A DNA stretch of 64,000 nt from Stutzerimonas stutzeri (lineage in GTDB: Bacteria > Pseudomonadota > Gammaproteobacteria > Pseudomonadales > Pseudomonadaceae): positions 3,251,001-3,315,000 of the forward strand of contig NZ_CP036186.1 of assembly GCF_015291885.1 (NCBI RefSeq), in the 5' to 3' direction. Shown here one piece after another: positions 18,115 to 25,920 of the stretch. Numbering within the stretch: the stretch's first letter is position 1; each line of letters opens with the position of its first letter. A program made the translations under genes and the position numbers. The notes beneath the pieces are model-generated. The model was not told the DNA's origin, made no database searches, and saw only the letters and a program-made list of their open reading frames with translations.

Positions 18115-18459
18115 ATGAAAACCTATCTGAAATTGGCAAGCGTGCTGCTTGCACTCACCCTTGCCCTACCCGCCGCAGCCATGACGCTCAACGAAGCCAT
18201 GTCCGCATTGGGCGATGCCAAGGCCAGCGGCCTGCTTGGGGAAAGGCCCGACGGTTATCTCGGCGTAGTTCGCTCGAGCCAAAACGCCGAAGCCATCGCC
18301 AGCCAGATCAACCAGGCGCGCCGCGCCGAATACCACCGTGTTGCCAAGCAGAACGGCATCAGCGTCAGCGACGTGGAAGCCATCGCCGGCAAGAAAGCCA
18401 TCGAGAAAACACCGTCCGGCCAGATCATTCAGCTCAACGGCACCTGGGTCCGCAAGTGA
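18115..18459 (+). CDS. ydbL: YdbL family periplasmic protein (DUF1318)
   Basis: A 114-residue secreted protein with a cleavable signal peptide (cut likely after LPAAA, residue 22). The DUF1318 core includes GLLGERPDGYLGVV and IASQINQARRAEYHRVAKQNG. YdbL is proposed to control how YnbE multimers associate with YdbH. It is the last gene of the ydbH-ynbE-ydbL operon; a strong hairpin follows. Confidence 0.9.
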   Translation: MKTYLKLASVLLALTLALPAAAMTLNEAMSALGDAKASGLLGERPDGYLGVVRSSQNAEAIASQINQARRAEYHRVAKQNGISVSDVEAIAGKKAIEKTPSGQIIQLNGTWVRK

Positions 18460-18468
18460 CCAAACGCC

Positions 18469-18491
18469 AATGGCCGGCCAAGCCGGCCATT
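18469..18491 (+). terminator. Hairpin after ydbL
   Basis: AATGGCCGGC-CAA-GCCGGCCATT is a perfect 10-bp stem 9 bases after the ydbL stop. It has little T tract but sits where the operon should end. Confidence 0.6.
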
Positions 18492-18519
18492 GTGCCCAGC
18501 TAACCACTGGCGAAGGCAC

Positions 18520-18828
18520 TTATAGCAGCGTAAGGGCGTGCGCCCGGACCACCAGAGCCTCCTGCCGAAACCTCTGCTCCAGCTCGGCGCGATAACCGCC
18601 CCACCATTCCCCGTCCAGCTCATCGGCCATGACCTCGTAGACCACCGATTCGTCATGGACGGTATTGTCACCATCCTCCAGCCAATACCCGCTCGCCGGA
18701 GCTCGCGAATAGGTAGTCAAGCCACCGAAACGCTCGATGAGTTCATCGCTCACAGTGCGGAACAGTGATTTCGGCAGTGCCTGCCGATCATTGTCGTAGA
18801 GCGGTAGTAGCAGCTGTATCAGATACAT
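18520..18828 (-). CDS. Conserved hypothetical protein
   Basis: A 102-residue soluble protein that I do not recognise by name. It begins MYLIQLLLPLYDNDRQALPK and contains LIERFGGLTTYSRAPASG, suggesting a small alpha/beta domain, perhaps ferredoxin-like. There is no signal peptide or membrane segment. It is read on the minus strand just downstream of polB and could be co-transcribed with it (71-bp gap). Confidence 0.7.
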   Translation of the reverse strand: MYLIQLLLPLYDNDRQALPKSLFRTVSDELIERFGGLTTYSRAPASGYWLEDGDNTVHDESVVYEVMADELDGEWWGGYRAELEQRFRQEALVVRAHALTLL

Positions 18829-18899
18829 GTCGGGGCTCCATCGAATGCCTCTGCATACGACCGGGCCGACACGCCATTAATTGCCACGCGCCAGCGAAA

Positions 18900-21266
18900 T
18901 CAGAACAACCCGAGCTGACCGTCGACTAGTGAAGCGAAATCATCACCCACGAACGGCAGTATCGCGTCCGCCACCGGTAGCAGCTGCCGCGACACATAGT
19001 GGTCGTAGTCGATGGCCGATGACCGCGTCTCCAGCGGCTCAGGCCCTGCAACCGTGATCAGGTAGCTGATCCAGCCGCCGTTCTGATACTGCCGCGGCCG
19101 CCCCTGCTGATCGTTGTACTCGTCAGCCAGGCGCGCCGCCCGCACATGCGGCGGCACGTTGCGCAGGTAGTCATCGAGCCGCCGGCGCAGGCGCTTGCGA
19201 TAGATCAGTAGCTCATCCAGCTCTCCGGCCAACGTGCGCCGTACGTAGTCGCGCACATAGTCCCGGTGCGGCTGGCGGTGGAAGATGCGCTGATACAACT
19301 CCTGCTGAAAGCACTGCGCCAATGGCGACCAATCGGTGCGCACGGTTTCCAGCCCCTTGAAGACCATGCCATCGCTGCCATCCGGCCGCGTGACCAATCC
19401 GGCATAGCGCTTCTTGCTCCCCTCCTCCGCGCCACGAATGGTGGGCATCAGAAAGCGCCGGAAATGGGTTTCGTACTGCAGCTCCAGGGCGCTAGTCAGG
19501 CCGTACTCGGCCCGCAGATGCTCTCGCCACCATTGGTTGATGCGCTGTACCAGTTCATGGCCGATGCGCGCAGCCTCATCGTCCGAATGCGCCTTACGCA
19601 GCCAGACGAAGGTGGAATCGGTATCGCCATAGATGACGGCATGCCCCTGCGCTTCGATCAGCTCCCGCGTGCGCCGCATGATCTCGTGACCGCGCAAAGT
19701 AATGGACGACGCCAGCCGCGTATCGAAGAAACGACAGCCACTGGAGCCGAGCACCCCGTAGAACGCATTCATGATGATCTTCAGCGCCTGTGAAAGCGGC
19801 TTGTTGTGCTCACGCTTCGCCGTCTCGCGCCCCTCCCAGACGCGCTCTACGATTGCTGGCAGGCAGTGCCGAGTCCGCGAGAAACGCGCCCCGCGAAAGC
19901 CTGGGATCGACTCTTCGTCTGTCGGGTGCCGCAGCCCCTCGACCAACCCCACCGGGTCGATGAGAAAGGTGCGAATGATCGAGGGATAAAGGCTCTTGTA
20001 ATCGAGCACCAGCACCGACTCATACAACCCCGGCTGCGAACTCATCACAAAACCACCTGGGCTGGCCTCGGCCTGGCGCTCGCCGAGGTTCGGTGCAACG
20101 AACCCCTGACGATGCATCAACGGCATATACAGATGCTCGAATGCCGCCACCGACCCACCACTGCGATCAACTGCAAGGCCGGTCACGGTGGCACGCTCAA
20201 GAAGAAAGGTCAGCAATTCGGTGTGGGCAAAAATGCGCGTCACCAGCTCGCAGTCCTTGAGGTTGTAGCGCGCCAGAGCAGGCTTGTCCTCGGCGAACAT
20301 GCGATCGATTTCCGCCATGCGCTGGTAAGGATTGTCGATCGCCTTGCCTTCGCCCAAAAGCGTCTGCGCAACGTTCTCCAGGCTGAACGAAGGAAAACTC
20401 CAGGTGGCCGAGCGAAGCGCCTCGATGCCATCGATGATCAGCCGTCCCGCTGCCGCCGCGAAATAATGATTGCCGCGACCGCCATGCTCGCGCCACTCCA
20501 TCTCCTCGCCGCCACGCCCGAGGCGCAGCGGCACCTTGAGCCGCTGCGAATGCTCGTGCAGCACGCGCAGATCGAACTGCACCAGATTCCAGCCGATGAC
20601 GGCGTCCGGATCATGTTCAACGAACCAGCCGTTCAGTCGCTCCAACAACTGCGCACGCGTTTGGCAATATTCGAGCGGAAAATCCAGCGTGTCAGATTGT
20701 CCATTTTCCGGGCCGAGCATATAGACCTGGCGCTGGCCGCAGCCCTCCAGGGCAATGGAATAGAGATCGCCACGAGCGGTCGTTTCAATATCCAGCGAAA
20801 CCAGTTTCAGCGCGGGCCGATAGTCCGGCGCCGGCTTGAGCTGTGCATCGACCAGTGCGCCGGCATTGGCAGAACTATCCGCAAAACACACCGGCGCGGT
20901 GATAAAACGCTCCATCAAATAGCGCTCGGGCGGACGAATATCCGACTCGTACACATCGACCCCGGCATCACGCAACAGCCTCGCGCAGTCGAGCAAGCGT
21001 CGATACGAACGACAGTACAACCCCATCACCGGCCGATGACGGAAGTCACACAACGCCAACGGTCGCAACTCAGCATCCCGCTCGTGACGCAACACGGTCT
21101 TAACGAGCGAGCGCTGTTCTTCGGGGATAAAAGCGACCGAGTGCTGATGCGGCACCCGTACCTGCCGGGGCCCCACATCGGTGGCCAGCCAGAAACTGAC
21201 TTCCGTGCCCTCATGCGTATCCCGCCAGTGCCGGGTCAGGATAAAGCCCTGCTGTAGCTGCGACAT
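18900..21266 (-). CDS. polB: DNA polymerase II (family B)
   Basis: A 788-residue family-B polymerase used in lesion bypass and repair. The 3'-5' exonuclease motif VSLDIETT lies near residue 156. Polymerase motif A ([13 protein letters not shown]) is near 422, motif B ([13 protein letters not shown]) near 500 and motif C ([10 protein letters not shown]) near 546; all catalytic Asp residues are present. GGGAGG supports the ATG at 21266 rather than a GTG one codon upstream. Length matches E. coli Pol II (783). LexA control is known in E. coli, but I see no clear SOS box here. Confidence 0.95.
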   Translation of the reverse strand: MSQLQQGFILTRHWRDTHEGTEVSFWLATDVGPRQVRVPHQHSVAFIPEEQRSLVKTVLRHERDAELRPLALCDFRHRPVMGLYCRSYRRLLDCARLLRDAGVDVYESDIRPPERYLMERFITAPVCFADSSANAGALVDAQLKPAPDYRPALKLVSLDIETTARGDLYSIALEGCGQRQVYMLGPENGQSDTLDFPLEYCQTRAQLLERLNGWFVEHDPDAVIGWNLVQFDLRVLHEHSQRLKVPLRLGRGGEEMEWREHGGRGNHYFAAAAGRLIIDGIEALRSATWSFPSFSLENVAQTLLGEGKAIDNPYQRMAEIDRMFAEDKPALARYNLKDCELVTRIFAHTELLTFLLERATVTGLAVDRSGGSVAAFEHLYMPLMHRQGFVAPNLGERQAEASPGGFVMSSQPGLYESVLVLDYKSLYPSIIRTFLIDPVGLVEGLRHPTDEESIPGFRGARFSRTRHCLPAIVERVWEGRETAKREHNKPLSQALKIIMNAFYGVLGSSGCRFFDTRLASSITLRGHEIMRRTRELIEAQGHAVIYGDTDSTFVWLRKAHSDDEAARIGHELVQRINQWWREHLRAEYGLTSALELQYETHFRRFLMPTIRGAEEGSKKRYAGLVTRPDGSDGMVFKGLETVRTDWSPLAQCFQQELYQRIFHRQPHRDYVRDYVRRTLAGELDELLIYRKRLRRRLDDYLRNVPPHVRAARLADEYNDQQGRPRQYQNGGWISYLITVAGPEPLETRSSAIDYDHYVSRQLLPVADAILPFVGDDFASLVDGQLGLF

Positions 21267-21395
21267 CACCCTCCCCCTCGCTTTGCACTATGCGGCGACG
21301 CCATGACCACCTGTAGACCAGCTGCACTGAGGCTTCTCACGCGTATCCAGCACTGGACGAGCTCGACCATTGCCCAGCTATTAACGCCCTAAACG

Positions 21396-21465
21396 CAAAA
21401 CCCCCGAACTCTAGCGAGCTCGGGGGTTTAGGTATATGTAGTGGCGGAGAGAGCATTTGAACCCC
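21396..21465 (-). repeat. Degenerate copy of the tRNA-Ser 3' end and its terminator (left att-like site)
   Basis: A terminator hairpin (CCCCCGA...TCGGGGG at 21401-21426) is followed by TGGCGGAGAGA and TTTGAACCCC. This is the same order and spacing as at the intact tRNA-Ser(CGA) at 30735-30808. The similarity covers about 65 bp with scattered differences and stops inside the T-arm. In this copy the rest of the tRNA is absent. It fits an attachment-site duplication bounding the 21.4-30.8 kb island. Confidence 0.65.
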
Positions 21466-21540
21466 ACTTCTTGCTCCGCGTTGTCCTGCAAAGCCCCGCA
21501 TTACTGGGCCCGCCGCCCCGTTTCGCCCGCATTATACCGC

Positions 21541-21680
21541 GTTGATCGGCGGTGATTTCGACACAAGGCTGGCCTATCAATTTCGAGCAGCGCAGCAACC
21601 GGTTAAGCTGCTCGCTTCGCTCACTCGGGCGTCCGCCAGCCATGCTCGTGGCCGCTCTTCACCAAACGTTATGTTAGAGG
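21541..21680 (+). other. Possible degenerate integron attC site
   Basis: The segment has a CCTATCAATT left edge, a GC-rich imperfectly paired centre, and ends CACCAAACGTTATG just before a short gene. This resembles the outline of attC sites (RYYYAAC ... GTTRRRY), but the core sequences are imperfect and I could not fold it rigorously. P. stutzeri strains are known to carry chromosomal integrons, which makes a stray cassette plausible. Confidence 0.3.
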
Positions 21681-21688
21681 CCCGCTAC

Positions 21689-21997
21689 ATGGAAGTAACT
21701 GTCGAGATTCTAAAGAACAGGATGGTTCTGACTGTAAACGGAAAAACCATTACCGTTGAGCCGACTACACCGTTTACTACCACCCGACTCCTGGTTGGCA
21801 CATTCATGCCAGCGGTTGAATGCTTGAAAGAAGGCCTGTCAAAGGTGGGCGCCACTGGCATCTTCAAAGGGAAACCTAAGCTCCTTATCCTTCCAATGGC
21901 TATGGCTGAAAATGGGTTGTCTGAAGTAGAGGAACGGTGCCTGCTTGAAGTTGGCCACTCTGCAGGAGCAGGCAAAGTCGAAGTACGTTGCTCTTAG
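21689..21997 (+). CDS. YjaA-like small protein
   Basis: A 102-residue protein starting MEVTVEILKNRMVLTVNGK. Its middle (FTTTRLLVGTFMPAVECLKEG) and end (LPMAMAENGLSEVEERCLLE) resemble E. coli stress protein YjaA (for example its GLSQVEER stretch). There is no signal peptide. GAGG precedes the ATG at 21689; an in-frame ATG at 21671 is an alternative. It is the first gene inside the island and sits directly after an attC-like segment, so it may be a mobile cassette gene. Biochemical role unknown. Confidence 0.6.
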   Translation: MEVTVEILKNRMVLTVNGKTITVEPTTPFTTTRLLVGTFMPAVECLKEGLSKVGATGIFKGKPKLLILPMAMAENGLSEVEERCLLEVGHSAGAGKVEVRCS

Positions 21998-22364
21998 ATT
22001 GCGCGAAAAGTAGCGAAATTGAGGAGACGCAGTGAGAGTCGAACTCGTTTTTCAGGCTCGCAGTGACTGACTGTCTTCGGCTTTGCAAGGCCTGCGGCAT
22101 GTGCGTGCCAGCTTTGTTCCGCTCTGGACCGCATTGATTTCGACACTTTATCGACACGGCAAGGGTAGGAAGGTGCTCAAGGTCGCACGCGGTGCAACCG
22201 ATGCATTGGGTACGGTTTAAGGCTTCTCGAAGCTGGTGTATAAACATCCTGCCTCCCTGAGAAGGCCGGAACTAAGGCCTCGGAAGAGAATCGGACGGAA
22301 TTTTATACACCAAGCCCGTTCGGCATCTTATACACCAATTGGTGTCTAATTATAGTTAGAAGCT
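21998..22364. other. Gene-free interval with repeated TATACACCAA sites
   Basis: I find no convincing gene here. The right part contains TATACACCAA at 22304-22313 and 22329-22338. An inverted near copy (CTGGTGTATA) is at 22233-22242, and a perfect 14-bp palindrome ACACCAATTGGTGT is at 22332-22345. These lie 20-130 bp before the next start codon and look like an operator region. Confidence 0.4.
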
Positions 22365-22721
22365 ATGTATCAAATACCCAAAAAATTAGACTTGTCGGAA
22401 GCAATAGGCCAATGCACAACGCAGCTACGTATTGGGCCATTCGACATCCAATTTAGCTTCGGCAAGGTTAATTTTAATATCCAGTCGCAAGTCATTCTCA
22501 AATCCTATGGAAAAACTATTACACAGTGGGAAGAAGGTACATGGCCTGACGCGACCTTCTATGAAGTCTTTAACATTGCTATGGTCGACTGGCAGCTCCA
22601 AGAGAATAGTATTATTTTGCGTTTAGAAAACGGAATGGAAATGCAGCTCATGGCAGTTAACGGCGGGTATGAATGCATACAGATTTCTATCGAGGGGCAA
22701 GATATTCTGTGGGTCATTTAG
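22365..22721 (+). CDS. Hypothetical protein, immunity-like
   Basis: A 118-residue protein, noticeably more AT-rich than the host genes. It begins MYQIPKKLDLSEAIGQCTTQ and looks like a small all-beta or alpha/beta domain (LRIGPFDIQFSFGKVNFNIQ; ILRLENGMEMQLM). It recalls DUF6188-type proteins and other small immunity-like proteins, but I cannot name it with confidence. It sits upstream of an IS630 in an island with a bacteriocin locus, so an orphan immunity gene is a reasonable guess. An operator-like repeat cluster precedes it. Confidence 0.55.
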   Translation: MYQIPKKLDLSEAIGQCTTQLRIGPFDIQFSFGKVNFNIQSQVILKSYGKTITQWEEGTWPDATFYEVFNIAMVDWQLQENSIILRLENGMEMQLMAVNGGYECIQISIEGQDILWVI

Positions 22722-22730
22722 CCGCTTCTA

Positions 22731-23837
22731 TTAACCTGGCAAATAAATAGGGCATATTAGATAATCTGTCTCCATGAAAATAGATGCCCGTAAACTCAGC
22801 CCCCAAGAACAACGTGAAAAGCGCTCCACGGCCCTACGCATGCGTGAGCAGGGTTACACCTACAAGGCTATTGGCGAAGCGGTTGGTGTTCACCCCCGCA
22901 CTATTGCTCACTGGGCGCAGGTCGCAGAACATAAAGGCGAAAAGGCTGCCATTGCCGGCGGCCAGCGTGGTGTGCGCCAGGGTGATCGCCGCAGTTTGAG
23001 CTCCAGCCAGGAAGTGCTGATTCGCACCTTGATGACCGATAAGATGCCCGACCAACTCAAACTCGGCTTTGCGCTCTGGACGCGTGATGCGGTGCGAGAA
23101 CTGATCCGCCAGCGCTGTGGTTTTCTCATGCCGGTTCGAACGGTTGGTGAATACCTCAAGCGTTGGGGCTACACCCCGCAGCGCCCACTGCATCGGGCTT
23201 ATCAGCAGAAACCTGAAGTGGTTCAGCACTGGCTGGATAATGAATATCCACGCATCGCACAGCGGGCCAGGGCTGAGAATGGTGAGATTCAGTGGGGCGA
23301 CGAAACCGGTATGCGCAGTGACAGCCATGCTGGCCGCAGCTACGCCCCTATTGGCGAAACGCCGGTGCGCCTGGTCAGCGGCAGTCGTTTTTCCACCAAC
23401 ATGATTTCCACCGTGACCAATCGGGGCAAACTGCGCTTCATGCTGTATCGGGAAACGCTGACAGCCCCAGTGCTGATTCGCTTCCTGAGTCGCCTGATTC
23501 GCGATGCTCAGGGCCGCAAGGTGTTCCTGATTCTCGACAACCTGCGCGTACACCACAGCAAAAAGGTGAGCGCCTGGGTTGGCGACCGCAAAGAGCAAAT
23601 CGAACTGTTCTTCTTGCCGGCCTACGCCCCGGAGTTGAACCCTGACGAGTATTTGAATTGTGATTTGAAACATCAGGTTCGCACGGGCTTGCCGGCGCGT
23701 AATCAGGACGAACTGGAAAGGCGTGTTCGCTCGGTCATGAGACGATTGCAATTACGCCCTCAAAGAATCCGTTCTTATTTCCGGCATCCACGTATCGCCT
23801 ACGCAGCATGATTTGGTGTATTTGATTGCCGGGTTAA
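22731..23837 (+). mobile_element. IS630-family insertion sequence
   Basis: Element of about 1107 bp with terminal inverted repeats (TTAACCTGGCAAATAAATA at the left, TTAACCCGGCAATCAAATA read inward from the right; about 16 of 20 matching). It is flanked by TA on both sides (22729-22730 and 23838-23839), the duplicated target typical of IS630. It carries one intact transposase gene. Confidence 0.85.
22774..23811 (+). CDS. IS630 family transposase
   Basis: A 345-residue transposase. The N-terminal helix-turn-helix region (residues 15-55, TYKAIGEAVGVHPRTIAHW) is followed by a DDE core: Asp in QWGDETGMRSD, Asp in FLILDNLRVHHS, and Glu in LPAYAPELNPDEYLN. It appears full length with no frameshift, so the element may still be active. 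It is the only gene of the element. Confidence 0.92.
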   Translation: MKIDARKLSPQEQREKRSTALRMREQGYTYKAIGEAVGVHPRTIAHWAQVAEHKGEKAAIAGGQRGVRQGDRRSLSSSQEVLIRTLMTDKMPDQLKLGFALWTRDAVRELIRQRCGFLMPVRTVGEYLKRWGYTPQRPLHRAYQQKPEVVQHWLDNEYPRIAQRARAENGEIQWGDETGMRSDSHAGRSYAPIGETPVRLVSGSRFSTNMISTVTNRGKLRFMLYRETLTAPVLIRFLSRLIRDAQGRKVFLILDNLRVHHSKKVSAWVGDRKEQIELFFLPAYAPELNPDEYLNCDLKHQVRTGLPARNQDELERRVRSVMRRLQLRPQRIRSYFRHPRIAYAA

Positions 23838-23838
23838 T

Positions 23839-23904
23839 ATCGACGCACTTGGAGTTAAAAATTGGGATGATTGGCAGATTAAAATCATCGAAGAAAATTA
23901 CTAA
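23839..23904 (+). pseudogene. C-terminal remnant of a gene cut by IS630
   Basis: Immediately right of the IS630 an open frame without a start encodes IDALGVKNWDDWQIKIIEEN and ends with TAA at 23902. Its composition resembles a real protein C-terminus. No matching N-terminal part is left of the IS, where only about 8 bp separate the previous stop from the element, so adjacent DNA has also been lost. The family is unknown. Confidence 0.4.
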
Positions 23905-23948
23905 CAGGCTAACAAATGGTATATGGACTCTCCCCACAAGCAGTGAGG

Positions 23949-24265
23949 AATAGCTTTTCGATCCTGTCGTCAGCGCGGTTGCATTCGTATATCCGGCCTG
24001 TTCTGGGCATTGCCCTGGCCATTCTGTAGTTCGCGCAGCGGGGGCCAAGCGTTCAAGCGATCGCGAAGATCATGATTGTTATCGGCCTTGTTCCGCTGCA
24101 GGACTCGCCTGTTCCGACAGTCTCGCTTCTCACCACAACCACTAGAAACACCCTTTCTGATTTACCCCCGCCGTCAGGCGGGTTTTGTGCTGTGCCAGTT
24201 ACCGCTAAACCGTCGTTCATGGCACCACACCGCCCAGCAGATCCTTACCAGTTTGTTTGCCAGTG
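23949..24265 (-). repeat. 317-bp direct repeat, copy 1 (3' end of an IS1111-group element)
   Basis: Nearly identical (about ten differences, no indels) to 29662-29978. It contains, on the minus strand, the last codons of an IS110-family transposase followed by about 225 bp of noncoding sequence up to the presumed element end. In the IS1111 group the guide (seeker/bridge) RNA is encoded downstream of the transposase, so this noncoding part may hold it. Confidence 0.7.
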
Positions 24266-24350
24266 CCACCGCGGCCTTGTTGTGGCCGATGCGTTCGGCG
24301 GCTTGCAGTGCCCAGCTTTGCAGTTGCGTCAGCCGCTCTGGTGTCGCACC
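24174..24350 (-). pseudogene. IS110 family (IS1111 group) transposase, C-terminal fragment
   Basis: Minus-strand translation gives about 58 residues. GATPERLTQLQSWALQAAER is followed by IGHNKAAVALANKLVRICWA, then VWCHERRFSGNWHSTKPA and a stop. The NKAAVALANKLxRIxWAV stretch is typical of the C-terminus of IS1111-type transposases. Everything upstream is missing, so it is a remnant. Confidence 0.75.
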
Positions 24351-24542
24351 TTGCTTCTCTCACTGGGACGGGCTAAAGCCCAGCCATAACCATGCGCTAT
24401 AAGTCAGAAGCAAAGTTGCGTGACTTCAATCTTGCAAAATCGCCATGAGATACAAACTAGGCTGACCTGCAAAGCGTGACAATGCACATGGACTGACCAT
24501 CACCACGGCGTATCATTTCGCCTTTTCAAGGAAGATTTATAG

Positions 24543-25574
24543 ATGAGCGGCTACGTCCCGAATAACAGAGACGAGCGAAAGGAGCCACCCGCTCCGCCCT
24601 ACAACGGCGATTTCGATAAACAACCGCCACGTCCACTTGTTCTGGACGTGGAAGAACCCAAGAAAGCAGCGCCGCTGGCACCACCTGCCGGCTGCGTCTT
24701 TGCAAAGCCCTGCACCTTGCCCGATGGTCAAATCGACTACCCCCGCACGGCTCCCGCTGAACTCATTAGCCGCTATGGCAAAACAGCCGTACTGGCCGCT
24801 AGCAGCGCTAATGCCAACGGTGACTACCCACTTAGTCACCTTTCTGGTGAATCTATTGCCAAGCTGAGCGGTTTATCGCTTCGCGGTCTGGCCGTGGCGG
24901 GATCAGCCGGCGGGGCTGTTGGTGGGAGTAGCGCTGCGGGTGGGGCAGCCTCTTCGGGAGCCCTAATTACTGGCGGTCTCGTAGCAAGTACTCTAGTTGG
25001 GCTGGTTGCTTTGATGTGGCCTAGCCCAATGGGCAACTCAGATCTATACACACCTGAGCAGCTTCGCAGAATGACAAGCGCACGCACGAGAGTGCGCTTT
25101 CGCATCGAACAAGCAGCTGACGGCACCATCAAAGCCTACGGCTTTCATACAGCCGCCAAAACCGGCTGGGAAATGATCGATGTGGTGCAATTCACGCCCC
25201 AAGGCGAAGAGCAGGTAGCCGATTTCGGCGGTGGAATCACATTAGTCTGGACGCCTGCAGTTGATTCCGCAGACGCGGTGGGCATCCCTCCGCTGAAAGC
25301 AGGGCCGCAAGTCCCACCTATTTGGGTTTATCCAGCAACGGATGCAGCTGCAAAAGCGCTGGAAAATCCAATTTACCCGCCTGAATATAAAGACTTCATC
25401 TTGGTTTTTCCGGCTGAATCGAGAATACAACCACTGTATGTGGTGATGAGCATTCCAGGGCCCGGCTATCACCCCAAACCAGAAAATCTACCTGCTTTTC
25501 CTGATGCTATTTGGGCTCGTCCTAAAACATCCGTTCAAGGCGGTGGAAAAAACGCCCGCGCTGGAAGGATATAG
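24543..25574 (+). CDS. S-type pyocin translocation-domain protein, frameshifted before its RNase domain
   Basis: The zero-frame product has 343 residues. A short Pro-rich N-terminus (MSGYVPNNRDERKEPPAPPY) leads to a CVFAKPCTLPDG motif and a Gly/Ala-rich hydrophobic stretch. An S-type pyocin domain follows (about 165-300; VRFRIEQAADGTIKAYGF, WTPAVDSADAVGIPPL, PEYKDFILVFPA). It then reaches YHPKPENL...SVQGGGK, which matches the entry to the colicin E3 RNase domain, and stops six codons later. The RNase domain continues in the -1 frame from 25553. There is no long receptor-binding domain, so delivery may be by contact (for example type VI secretion) rather than as a free pyocin; that is inference. 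AAGGAAG precedes the start. Confidence 0.8.
   Translation: MSGYVPNNRDERKEPPAPPYNGDFDKQPPRPLVLDVEEPKKAAPLAPPAGCVFAKPCTLPDGQIDYPRTAPAELISRYGKTAVLAASSANANGDYPLSHLSGESIAKLSGLSLRGLAVAGSAGGAVGGSSAAGGAASSGALITGGLVASTLVGLVALMWPSPMGNSDLYTPEQLRRMTSARTRVRFRIEQAADGTIKAYGFHTAAKTGWEMIDVVQFTPQGEEQVADFGGGITLVWTPAVDSADAVGIPPLKAGPQVPPIWVYPATDAAAKALENPIYPPEYKDFILVFPAESRIQPLYVVMSIPGPGYHPKPENLPAFPDAIWARPKTSVQGGGKNARAGRI
25547..25553 (+). other. In-frame A AAA AAC heptamer at the toxin frame change
   Basis: Codons 335-337 read GGA AAA AAC, so the heptamer A AAA AAC is phased exactly as a -1 slippery site. Slipping back one base continues into CGC CCG CGC TGG, the colicin E3-like frame. AAGG at 25537-25540 could act as an internal Shine-Dalgarno-like stimulator. 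I see no clear hairpin just downstream. Loss of one A from a seven-A run would give the same picture. Confidence 0.5.
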
Positions 25575-25714
25575 AAGGAAATATTTATGAGTGGGACTTT
25601 CAGCATGGTGCCATTGAAAAATACAACAAGCGCGGCAAGCACCTAGGTGAATTCAACCATATAACAGGCGAACAAACTAAATCACCGAATAGCGCAGGGA
25701 CTGTTGAACCATGA
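25553..25714 (+). pseudogene. Colicin E3-like rRNase catalytic domain in the -1 frame
   Basis: Reading from CGC at 25553 gives RPRWKDIEGNIYEWDFQHGA, then IEKYNKRGKHLGEFNHITGE and a short tail, 53 residues to TGA. This closely follows the colicin E3 RNase domain (RW...G.IYEWDSQHG.LE.Y...G.HLG.F...TG.Q.K). The equivalents of catalytic Asp510, His513 and Glu517 are present in YEWDFQHGAIE. The equivalent of Arg545 seems to be Gly in the NSAGTVEP tail. It has no start of its own. The TGA overlaps the next ATG (ATGA). A ribosome that slipped would make a 390-residue toxin. Confidence 0.75.
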
Positions 25715-25920
25715 AGCATATAATTATAGGTGTACCGCAAGATGGCGAATTCGCCACATTCACTAGAGAGCTACCAGAATCAGCCTTCGATGATTTGAGA
25801 AGAGTCATGGACTGGAAAGACGAAAACGATCATCTCTACGACTTTCAACTGACGAAAAATCAGATTCAAAAAATAGAAGGGCGGTTGCAGGAGCTGAGTG
25901 CAACACGGTTATTGAATTGA
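25711..25920 (+). CDS. Probable immunity protein, 3' end replaced by IS30
   Basis: A 69-residue acidic protein starting MKHIIIGVPQDGEFATFTRE, encoded directly after the RNase toxin with a 4-base ATGA overlap, the usual layout for a bacteriocin immunity gene. It does not resemble the E3 immunity protein I remember; it may belong to another small immunity family. The last eight residues (LSATRLLN) are read from the end of the inserted IS30 (from 25894). The native protein therefore had a different C-terminus. Joining across the IS without its DNA would extend it as FLPPPSHNFSKTS before a stop; that is a reconstruction. Confidence 0.6.
   Translation: MKHIIIGVPQDGEFATFTRELPESAFDDLRRVMDWKDENDHLYDFQLTKNQIQKIEGRLQELSATRLLN

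Noticed and set aside
19806..21257. A 483-codon open frame on the plus strand opposite polB
   Set aside because: GC-rich antisense shadow of a clear family-B polymerase with all catalytic motifs; the antisense product has no recognisable domain.
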